Of a stretch of 5,204 bases of DNA, positions 1 to 4,903 are shown one piece after another; within the stretch, counting starts at the first letter, position 1, and each line of letters starts with the position of its first letter. Origin of the DNA: an uncultured Oscillospiraceae bacterium (lineage in GTDB: Bacteria > Bacillota > Clostridia > Oscillospirales > Oscillospiraceae); the NCBI GenBank assembly GCA_934515035.1, contig CAKSXP010000142.1, forward strand, positions 1 through 5,204. Reading direction: 5' to 3'. A model generated the notes under the pieces. That model made no database searches, was not told where the DNA came from, and worked only from the letters and a program-made list of their open reading frames with translations. The position numbers were made by a program, and so were the translations under genes.

Positions 1-113
1 GCGTGCAGCACGTCGAATTCGCCCGCGCCGATGCCCTCCGCGCGCATCGTGCGCACGGTGAACTTGCTCACCTCGCGCGCGATCTTCGTTATTTTCCGCT
101 TTGTCGCGTCCAT
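1..113 (-). CDS. MarR-family transcriptional regulator, N-terminal fragment
   Basis: Reading the minus strand from an ATG at 113, 37 codons stay open to the left edge, so only the N-terminus is present. The peptide begins MDATKRKITKIAREVSKF and continues through TVRTMRAEGIGAGEFDVLH. The basic N-terminal helix followed by a Gly-Ile-Gly-x-x-Glu-x-x-x-Leu-His stretch resembles the first helices of MarR-type winged-helix repressors; the DNA-reading helix and the wing lie outside the window. The start is supported by a GGAGG at 119-123 with a 5-base spacer. Codon choice is very GC-rich at third positions, unlike the genes to the right. MarR proteins usually bind palindromes as dimers and often repress their own promoter, which fits the dyad just upstream. 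The family assignment rests on a short fragment and could change with the full sequence. Confidence 0.65.
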   Translation of the reverse strand, partial: MDATKRKITKIAREVSKFTVRTMRAEGIGAGEFDVLH

Positions 114-131
114 TTCCGCCTCCGTTATCCC

Positions 132-151
132 TGCGCCCCATGCGGGGCGCA
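132..151 (-). repeat. 8-bp GC-rich hairpin in the leader of the MarR gene
   Basis: TGCGCCCC (132-139) and GGGGCGCA (144-151) pair perfectly around a 4-base loop, ending only 8 bases before the ribosome binding site of the MarR gene. In the MarR mRNA the T-run precedes the stem instead of following it, so this is not a terminator in that direction. It could affect mRNA stability or translation, or have no role. Confidence 0.5.
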
Positions 152-203
152 AAAAAGATGCAGCATCAACTAATTTGCATTTAGATGATACTGCATCTTT
201 TTT
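151..203. repeat. Near-perfect 23-bp inverted repeat; MarR operator or bidirectional terminator
   Basis: Left arm 151-173 and right arm 181-203 match at 21 of 23 positions around a 7-base loop (174-180). The arms begin with A6 and end with T6, so as RNA from either strand this gives a stem with a U-tract, which is a terminator shape. The same dyad covers the predicted -10 box and start point of the MarR promoter, so it can equally be an autoregulatory operator; its inner part contains TTAGATGAT facing ATCAACTAA. The terminator reading needs minus-strand transcription entering from above 204, for which only a weak reading-frame remnant is visible. The sequence does not decide between the two. 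Confidence 0.75.
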
Positions 204-212
204 ATTCGTCAA
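185..212 (-). promoter_or_regulatory. Possible promoter of the MarR gene
   Basis: On the minus strand TTGACG (212-207) and TATCAT (190-185) form -35 and -10 boxes separated by 16 bases. The predicted start point falls near 178, within the loop of the inverted repeat, leaving a leader of about 65 bases before the ATG at 113. The -35 box overlaps the end of the weak reading-frame remnant on the same strand. Box quality is moderate and no other promoter stands out for this gene. Confidence 0.45.
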
Positions 213-327
213 GCGGTTTATGTCGTTTTCCGGGCGTTTTTTCTTTTTCCCGCGCGGCGGTCAGTCCGCCGGCACGGCGAACGAGCGGATAAGAAAGCTC
301 AAAAGCAGCTGCGCTGCGCGCCGGGGA
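202..327 (-). other. Possible gene remnant (41-codon open stretch without start codon)
   Basis: The minus strand is open from a TGA at 330-328 to a TAA at 204-202, with no ATG, GTG or TTG start. It encodes a basic tail, SPARSAAAFELSYPLVRRAG followed by GLTAAREKEKTPGKRHKPLDE. Its stop codon touches the inverted repeat at 151-203, the arrangement expected of a gene end followed by a terminator. It could be the 3' remnant of a deleted gene or chance reading in GC-rich DNA. I do not recognise the peptide. The rest of the stretch up to about 440 holds only a 6-bp hairpin (255-260 with 266-271) and the hairpin at 400-415, with no convincing gene. Confidence 0.2.
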
Positions 328-399
328 TCAGATTTTTAAAAGGTGCCGTCTTGCAGACTTGAATATACCCGCAATGGAGGACATGGATTTACGGCAGTC

Positions 400-415
400 G
401 CCTGCCTTCGCAGGC
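400..415. repeat. Short perfect hairpin upstream of the membrane-protein promoter
   Basis: GCCTGC (400-405) and GCAGGC (410-415) pair perfectly around a CTTC loop. No T-run follows, so it is not a complete intrinsic terminator. It lies just left of the distal operator-like site and ahead of the mapped -35 box, so it should not be in the transcript of the downstream gene. Confidence 0.4.
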
Positions 416-419
416 AGTA

Positions 420-433
420 TTACCATTTGGTCA
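420..433. promoter_or_regulatory. Distal operator-like site (TTACCA-N2-TGGTCA)
   Basis: TTACCATTTGGTCA here matches the core of the perfect palindrome at 486-499 (TTACCAATTGGTAA) at 12 of 14 positions. The two sites lie 66 bases apart, roughly on the same DNA face, and flank the -35 and -10 boxes of the membrane-protein promoter. Paired sites of this kind often support looping or cooperative binding. One arm is degenerate, so the call is tentative. Confidence 0.4.
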
Positions 434-452
434 CAAAAAGGCCAGTATTCTA

Positions 453-481
453 TTGACACCGTATTGCAGAGGTGATATATT
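453..481 (+). promoter_or_regulatory. Sigma-70/sigma-A type promoter of the membrane-protein gene
   Basis: A consensus TTGACA (453-458) is followed after exactly 17 bases by TATATT (476-481). The predicted start lies near 488, inside the 26-bp palindrome, giving a leader of about 36 bases to the ATG at 524. This is the best promoter match in the window. Confidence 0.8.
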
Positions 482-505
482 TTATTTACCAATTGGTAAA
501 TAAAA
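480..505. promoter_or_regulatory. Perfect 26-bp palindrome, operator of the membrane-protein gene
   Basis: The 26 bases are perfectly self-complementary about the 492/493 junction, with core TTTACCAATTGGTAAA. It overlaps the last two bases of the -10 box and covers the predicted transcription start, so a bound dimer would block the polymerase. It is AT-rich and lacks a U-tract, which makes a terminator unlikely. The half-site order (TACCA then TGGTA) is reversed relative to the dyad at the GntR promoter (TGGTA then TACCA). The binder is unknown; candidates are the local GntR protein, the MarR protein at the left edge, or a regulator outside the window. Confidence 0.75.
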
Positions 506-523
506 CGATTGTGAGGTATAAAC

Positions 524-1031
524 ATGTCAAACAAGCAAACCGCCGCCATGCTGGACAAGAAGCTGGACGCAAAAACAGTTCACACAATGCTCGTATGCGG
601 CATCGTCATGGTAATCGCCGTGCTGCTTCATGACGGCGACCATATCCGTCAGGCGCTCAACTGGGGCTATCATATTCCGCTTGCCATCTGGGCGCTGAAT
701 CTCACCGTATATGTTTTCCCAGTTGTCACGATTTTTCTTGCCAAGTCCTCCCGCATGTCTGCCACACTGGTCGGGGCGATCGGCGGCATCTTCACCTCCG
801 CCCTTCTTTGTCATCCTGCATCTCTGCGGTTCTGCCACCGGTCTCTGGGGCGTCTGGAACTTCTCATATTTCGAGCTGATCAAGGGCGTCACTTATCAGG
901 GCAACTTCTATCAGGGCGTGGATTGGCTGAGCTGGGTGCTGTTGTTCCACGTGCCGGCCTTATGTCTGCCCTGCTCCTATGTGGGCTTCAAGCAGTATTT
1001 CAGGCTGAAAAAGGAAGCAAAAGGAGCATAA
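524..1031 (+). pseudogene. Four-helix membrane protein of unknown function, frameshifted
   Basis: The start at 524 follows GAGG (513-516) with a 7-base spacer. The frame reads well for about 93 codons, then turns into an unlikely Cys/His/Arg-rich tail, while the +1 frame takes over with a clear membrane-protein sequence that stops at 1031. Removing one base near 800-809 (for example one C of GCCC) restores a 168-residue protein. It would have about four membrane helices, near residues 19-35, 49-73, 80-106 and 132-155, and a basic C-terminal tail. Histidines H20, H36, H40, H50, H99 and H142 lie in or at the ends of the helices, and HDGDHIRQA (36-44) closes helix 1. Such histidines could bind haem or metal, but I do not recognise the family. 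The gene is convergent with the redox cluster and ends before a shared terminator. The frameshift may be a real mutation, recoding or a sequencing or assembly error. Confidence 0.7.
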
Positions 1032-1101
1032 GGTTTGCCCTGTGCGATAAGACGTCAGTTTGAGATAATTACAAAATCGGCAGCCGCAAACGGGCTCTTG
1101 C

Positions 1102-1142
1102 AAAACAGGCGGCATCCAGCAGAAGTGAATGCCGCCTGTTTT
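1102..1142. terminator. Bidirectional intrinsic terminator between convergent genes
   Basis: A perfect 14-bp stem (1102-1115 with 1129-1142, inner sequence CAGGCGGCAT/ATGCCGCCTG) encloses a 13-base loop. It has four A on the left and four T on the right. It lies 71 bases after the membrane-protein stop and 126 bases beyond the stop of the reductase on the other strand, so it can end both transcripts. The rest of the gap 1032-1267 shows nothing else that I can support. Confidence 0.88.
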
Positions 1143-1267
1143 ATACATTTAAGGTCTGGAATACGATTTTTGCCTCTCCGTGCCTTGTATGCCAAAGCCT
1201 GAGATATGCCGCATTTTGTCAAACGGCGCTTTTCTCTCATTTTCCGGGTTCGGAGATCTGGTTGATA

Positions 1268-2470
1268 CTATACTTCGCTTTCACTCCAAAGCAGCAGCTT
1301 CATATCCGAAAGAGGATACGTGCAGCACGGGTGAACATATTCTGCCGGCGCATCGGCGGCTCTGCGTTTATCAAGCAGCCGCGGCACAAAATACTCTCCC
1401 TCAAGAACCTTGCTGCGGCAGAAGCCGCACTCGCCGCCCCGGCAGTGTGCCGGCGCTTTTATCCCTGCCCTATCCAGTGCCGTCAGCACCGTCTCGGATG
1501 CGGCCATTGGCACCGTCTGCTCTCCGTCAAAGCTGCATACAGTCAGCCTGTATTTTGCTCCGGCATCGCCTTTGTAGCCGGCAAACATAACAGGTGATGC
1601 CGTACAGGGGGAAACCTCGGTACGGATATGCTTTCTGTCCAGGCCCAGCTCCACAGCCTGACTCTGCACATAGTCATACATGGCCTGAGGCCCGCACATA
1701 AACAGGGAGAACGGTTTGTCTCCTGCAACCTTTCTTATCAGTTCTGCGCTGATGTATCCGTGCTCATAGCCCTCCTTTTTTTCATCTGAAAGGACATAGA
1801 TTACTCCTACGCCGCTTTCTGCGCTGCTGAGAGCATCTAACTCATTGCGGTACATTATTGACTCCTCGGTGCGGCAGCCGTACAGAAGCGTCATGCTGTG
1901 GCCAGCCTTTCCGGACCTTACCGAACGAGCCATGGATACAAACGGCGTTATCCCGCTGCCCCCGGCAACGGCCACCACATGGCGCTCATCTCTCAGTGGT
2001 TCGTAGCAGCAGTTGCCTTCCGGTCCGGAGCAGCGAATTATATCCCCAATCTTCCAGTTGTCCAATATCCATGCGGATGCAAAGCCGTCCTGGCTGCGCT
2101 TAATACCGAGTTCATAGATGCCCTTTGCTGCATCTGCCGGGTCTGAGGCCATGGTATAGGCTCTGCTCAGCACAGAGTTTCCTATCTCCAAATCCACCGC
2201 AACATACTGGCCAGGGCGGAAGCATGCCGCCCGCTCTCCCTGAAGAATATAGCTTTTTGCATCTGCACCACGGAAATCTATGATATCAACAATGCGAAAC
2301 TCCTGCTTTTTGGGATGGAGACGCTGTGCCATGCTGTTTGCGGGAAAAACTCCGCTGATGGGGTCGTTGCTTCCGGATGCAAGCATTTTTCGACGGGTGG
2401 GAACGATTTGCTTGAACTTCAGCATATCCAGAAAACCAAAGATGCTTTTTTTGAAATTAAATTCTGACAT
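1268..2470 (-). CDS. NAD(P)H-dependent flavin/[2Fe-2S] oxidoreductase
   Basis: The 400-residue product has the three-domain plan of phthalate/benzoate-dioxygenase-type reductases. After a cofactor-free N-terminal segment (1-55) comes a FAD-binding barrel with RAYTMAS (103-109), the flavin-binding RxYT/S motif. The NAD(P)-binding domain has AGGSGITP (169-176) and MCGP (258-261). A plant-type ferredoxin domain follows, with C343-x4-C348-x2-C351 and the fourth ligand probably C382 of HPCCTYP. It should move electrons from NAD(P)H through FAD to the [2Fe-2S] centre and on to a partner in the cytoplasm. Its ATG directly follows the TAA of the upstream flavoenzyme gene. Its GGAGG (2479-2483) lies inside that gene's last codons, so the two are probably translationally coupled, and the neighbour is the obvious electron acceptor. 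No signal peptide is visible. The family is confident; the partner is inferred. Confidence 0.92.
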   Translation of the reverse strand: MSEFNFKKSIFGFLDMLKFKQIVPTRRKMLASGSNDPISGVFPANSMAQRLHPKKQEFRIVDIIDFRGADAKSYILQGERAACFRPGQYVAVDLEIGNSVLSRAYTMASDPADAAKGIYELGIKRSQDGFASAWILDNWKIGDIIRCSGPEGNCCYEPLRDERHVVAVAGGSGITPFVSMARSVRSGKAGHSMTLLYGCRTEESIMYRNELDALSSAESGVGVIYVLSDEKKEGYEHGYISAELIRKVAGDKPFSLFMCGPQAMYDYVQSQAVELGLDRKHIRTEVSPCTASPVMFAGYKGDAGAKYRLTVCSFDGEQTVPMAASETVLTALDRAGIKAPAHCRGGECGFCRSKVLEGEYFVPRLLDKRRAADAPAEYVHPCCTYPLSDMKLLLWSESEV

Positions 2471-3997
2471 TTATTTTTCCTCCTTCATGTCACCAATGGT
2501 GAGCTTTGCAGCCAAATCTCCGCCAACATAGGTGCTGCTGAAGCCTATAGCCCGTGGGCCGTAAGCGCCGGCGAACCGGATATTCGGTACTATCTGATCT
2601 TCTCCTATCATCATTAATCTTGCAAGCAGACCATCCCATTCCGTTCCGGCATAAGCGTACATGACCCCTTTGGGGTTAAGCGTATATCTCGCCAATGTAA
2701 TCGGACTTGCCATTTCTATTTCCTCAATATAAGGGCGAATATCCACACCTGTGGCCTTGGCAAAATTCTCAAACATCCGTTCTGCCGCATATCGCTTTGT
2801 GTCCATATAGTCTTCCTCTGTCACCTTGTCCCAGGCATCAGAGTTGTAGAAGGTCGTAAAGCTCATGATAGTGGTTCCGGCAGGGCTGCACCCCGGATTT
2901 GCAATATTCAGGCATATGGTCGCCTGAACATCATTGGTGTCGATTCCGCTGACTCTTCGGCATTCCTCAGCTGTATCCATGCTGCCGTAGATGAAATAGC
3001 TGTAATCACTCAGCCCCAGCTCCTCGGGAGATTTGTTAAGACCAACATAGGCATCTAAGCCTCTCATTCCGAATTCACGGGCATTTACACTTCTGCGCTG
3101 AGCCTCCGGTACATCGGCCGGATCAATCATATCGCCATAAACCGCATGGGGTGAACAGCAGCAGACAACATGCTCTGTTTCCAATATTCCGCGGGACGTT
3201 TGTACCGCCCGTGGTTTTCCGCCCTTCATAAGGATTTTCTCGGCACGTGTATTGCAGAATATTTCTCCGCCAAGCTCCATAATGCGCTGGGATAGCGCAA
3301 CAGAAACGGAATGTGAGCGATTTTTGGGAATGTACGCACCGCCGATCAGGTACTTATATACCATGATCGCATAAAAGAAGAACGACAATCTGTCCAAATC
3401 AACGCCTATATAGCACCAGTAGGAGCCTAATATTTTCTGGGCTGCCTTTGGCATCTTCAGCGCGTCAAGAACCTGATTGACCGAATAAGGGGCGCACTTG
3501 AGAAAATTCGCGTGCTCCTTCTTCATAACGTCGGCGTCTACATGACCGGAAGCCTCCATCATGTAGTTGACCGCGCTGTCCAGATCCTTGCAGAGTGCGG
3601 CAAATTTCTCCATGCTTTTTCTGGACCCGGGCACATACTCTTCCATTTTATCGACGAACGCTTTTGTTCCGAACGGCATGGTAAAGTCCTTCAAATCAGG
3701 ATCATTCAGAAGTATGGTGCGGAACGCATCTTCAATCGGACACCACTCTATGCTGATTCCAAGCTCATCAAAGAGCTTCCTCACCGCTCCGGGATTTTCA
3801 CGGCTTCCTAAATCGCACAATTCATGTAATGACGGTTCAAATTCAAAGCGCCCTCGCACAAAGCTTGTTGCATATCCGCCCGGCATGTTGTGCTGCTCCA
3901 GCAGCGCGACCTTCTTTCCCTCTTTTGCCAGTCTTGCCGCCGCAGTCAGGCCGCCGTTACCGGCGCCAATGACAACGGCATCAAATTTTCTTGCCAT
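2471..3997 (-). CDS. CrtI/retinol-saturase-like FAD-dependent oxidoreductase
   Basis: The start at 3997 is chosen because AGGAGG (4010-4005) lies 7 bases upstream; the in-frame ATG at 4072 would add 25 residues of non-conserved sequence and has no such site. The 508-residue product opens with a Rossmann dinucleotide fold, GAGNGG (11-16), ribose-binding E34 and PGGYATSF (39-46). This pattern is typical of phytoene desaturases, carotenoid isomerases and retinol saturases. The middle holds YIPKNRSHSVSVAL (222-235) and the C-terminus closes the FAD site with FAGAYGP...SSTYVGG (475-494). A hydrophobic, aromatic-rich patch at 204-224 may contact the membrane or a lipophilic substrate. No carotenoid synthesis gene is nearby. 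Instead an electron-delivering reductase gene abuts it, so reduction of a conjugated or otherwise unsaturated substrate is plausible (inference). Three consecutive cysteines at 279-281 are unusual. The substrate cannot be read from the sequence. Confidence 0.9.
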   Translation of the reverse strand: MARKFDAVVIGAGNGGLTAAARLAKEGKKVALLEQHNMPGGYATSFVRGRFEFEPSLHELCDLGSRENPGAVRKLFDELGISIEWCPIEDAFRTILLNDPDLKDFTMPFGTKAFVDKMEEYVPGSRKSMEKFAALCKDLDSAVNYMMEASGHVDADVMKKEHANFLKCAPYSVNQVLDALKMPKAAQKILGSYWCYIGVDLDRLSFFFYAIMVYKYLIGGAYIPKNRSHSVSVALSQRIMELGGEIFCNTRAEKILMKGGKPRAVQTSRGILETEHVVCCCSPHAVYGDMIDPADVPEAQRRSVNAREFGMRGLDAYVGLNKSPEELGLSDYSYFIYGSMDTAEECRRVSGIDTNDVQATICLNIANPGCSPAGTTIMSFTTFYNSDAWDKVTEEDYMDTKRYAAERMFENFAKATGVDIRPYIEEIEMASPITLARYTLNPKGVMYAYAGTEWDGLLARLMMIGEDQIVPNIRFAGAYGPRAIGFSSTYVGGDLAAKLTIGDMKEEK

Positions 3998-4070
3998 TTC
4001 AAATCCTCCTATTGCTTTATTGTTTTTAACACATATCCAGATCGGCAGTCTGGCTATGCATTTAATGACC

Positions 4071-4098
4071 AAAAAAACAGAGTGCTTTCACACTCTGT
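4071..4098 (-). terminator. Intrinsic terminator between GntR gene and flavoenzyme gene
   Basis: On the minus strand ACAGAGTG (4098-4091) and CACTCTGT (4084-4077) form a perfect 8-bp stem with a 6-base loop, followed by an uninterrupted T-run (4077-4071). The GntR stop codon (4090-4088) lies in the loop, so the hairpin overlaps the end of that gene. About 73 bases remain to the flavoenzyme ATG, and I see no clear promoter in them (only a weak 5-bp dyad at 4037-4053). The flavoenzyme may therefore depend on read-through or on a poor promoter. Confidence 0.75.
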
Positions 4099-4762
4099 AA
4101 GATAGAATATTCATCATGGCTTGCTGCGCCTGCTCTGGTTGTCGAGTTAGTATTGCATCATAAACGGACATATGCAATTCTGCCATCTCCTTTGGGGTGA
4201 TGCCCTGCTGATAATAGCGAGTAAGAAGAACTTCATATGTGGGCTGCATCGAACTGAGAAATATGGGATAAATGGGGTTCCCGCCTGCACGGGCAATCTG
4301 GCAATGGAAAGCGAAGCTCAATCCGGCAAGCTCGCTGCTGCTCTCTTCGGGCAGCATCTGCTCTTTTCGTATGATGCCGTAGAGCTGGTAGAGGTCCTCA
4401 TCACTGCGGTTAAGCGCAGCCAGTCGGGCCGTCTCCGATTCTATGACCTTTCGCGCCTCCAAAAAGCCGGTCATCAGTTCCGGATAAAGATGTCCCTGAG
4501 ATGATAATATGGCGTTAAGCACGGGGAGTGAGGCGTTGCGCTGAATATCCCGGACGATGCTGCCCTTCCTGTCCATCGTCTCTATCAGTCGAATTGCGGC
4601 CAGCTCAGCCAAACCCGAACGCACGACTGTGCGGGATATGCCCAGCTGCTCTGCAAATTCCCGTTCTGATGGGAGCGCCGTTCCGACAGGATACTTGCCG
4701 GAAACAATGTCCCCGATAACAGTATTCACAAATTTGTCTTTTAATTTTAGCTTCTGTTCCAT
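4088..4762 (-). CDS. GntR-family transcriptional regulator, FadR subfamily (FCD domain)
   Basis: The 224-residue product has an N-terminal winged helix (about 8-72) with LPSERE (30-35) and SRTVVRSGLAELAAIRLIE (43-61), diagnostic of GntR proteins. An all-helical FCD ligand-binding domain (about 80-220) follows. FCD domains usually bind a metal through one Asp and three His. Here H153 (FAFHCQIA) and H197 (ELH) remain, but the expected Asp is S149 and the last His is N218, so metal binding may be lost or altered. The ATG at 4762 follows a fairly weak GGTGG (4770-4766) with a 3-base gap. FadR-type regulators commonly sense organic acids or lipophilic metabolites and repress nearby catabolic genes, so it probably controls the two downstream redox genes and itself. 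A dyad at its own start point supports autoregulation. The effector is unknown. Confidence 0.93.
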   Translation of the reverse strand: MEQKLKLKDKFVNTVIGDIVSGKYPVGTALPSEREFAEQLGISRTVVRSGLAELAAIRLIETMDRKGSIVRDIQRNASLPVLNAILSSQGHLYPELMTGFLEARKVIESETARLAALNRSDEDLYQLYGIIRKEQMLPEESSSELAGLSFAFHCQIARAGGNPIYPIFLSSMQPTYEVLLTRYYQQGITPKEMAELHMSVYDAILTRQPEQAQQAMMNILSYRV

Positions 4763-4791
4763 AATCCACCGCTGATATTACCACAAGCAAA

Positions 4792-4808
4792 ACCTGGTAC
4801 TACCAAGT
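4792..4808. promoter_or_regulatory. GntR/PdhR-like operator at the GntR promoter
   Basis: Read on the minus strand the site is ACTTGGTAGTACCAGGT, a 17-bp dyad centred on 4800 with one mismatched pair. It fits the general TGGT-N3-ACCA pattern known for FadR-subfamily regulators such as PdhR. It begins directly after the -10 box and covers the predicted start point, the standard layout for autorepression. A further TGGTAA half-site lies downstream at 4783-4778. Confidence 0.75.
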
Positions 4809-4837
4809 AGAATAAACTAAATAATTCTGTCGGTCAA
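4809..4837 (-). promoter_or_regulatory. Promoter of the GntR gene and redox cluster
   Basis: On the minus strand TTGACC (4837-4832) and TATTCT (4814-4809) are separated by exactly 17 bases. The predicted start is near 4802, inside the dyad, giving a leader of about 40 bases. It is the only good promoter seen for the three-gene cluster. Confidence 0.75.
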
Positions 4838-4903
4838 CTGTGTACATCCACAAAGTTTGAGCACAATTTTTGGCGATATTGACCTCTGCCGGTAAGGGTG
4901 CAC

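Noticed and set aside
31..339. Plus-strand open frame of 102 codons
   Set aside because: It runs antisense through the MarR fragment and across the 151-203 inverted repeat, has no ribosome binding site, and encodes a low-complexity product.
383..475. Small 30-codon open frame on the plus strand preceded by GGAGG
   Set aside because: The GGAGG is only 2 bases from the ATG, and the frame runs through the distal operator-like site and the -35 box of the promoter at 453-481, which explain the sequence better.
328..558. Minus-strand open frame of 76 codons
   Set aside because: It covers the promoter and palindrome of the membrane gene and has no ribosome binding site or recognisable domain.
803..1063. 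Continuation of the first frame of the membrane gene to a 179-residue product
   Set aside because: After about residue 93 it loses membrane character and becomes Cys/His/Arg-rich, while the +1 frame gives clear helices; the continuation is a shadow after the frameshift.
3998..4072. Upstream ATG extension of the CrtI-like gene
   Set aside because: The extra 25 residues precede the normal Rossmann N-terminus, lie close to the terminator, and the AGGAGG is placed for the ATG at 3997.
3567..4100. 177-codon plus-strand open frame
   Set aside because: It is antisense to the CrtI-like gene, whose Rossmann and FAD motifs are unmistakable, and has no ribosome binding site.
4840..4885. Possible promoter for the HMA gene (TTGAGC at 4857, GATATT at 4875)
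   Set aside because: The spacing between the boxes is only 12 bases and no better pair was found; a TGTG/CACA dyad near 4839-4852 is too short to call an operator.
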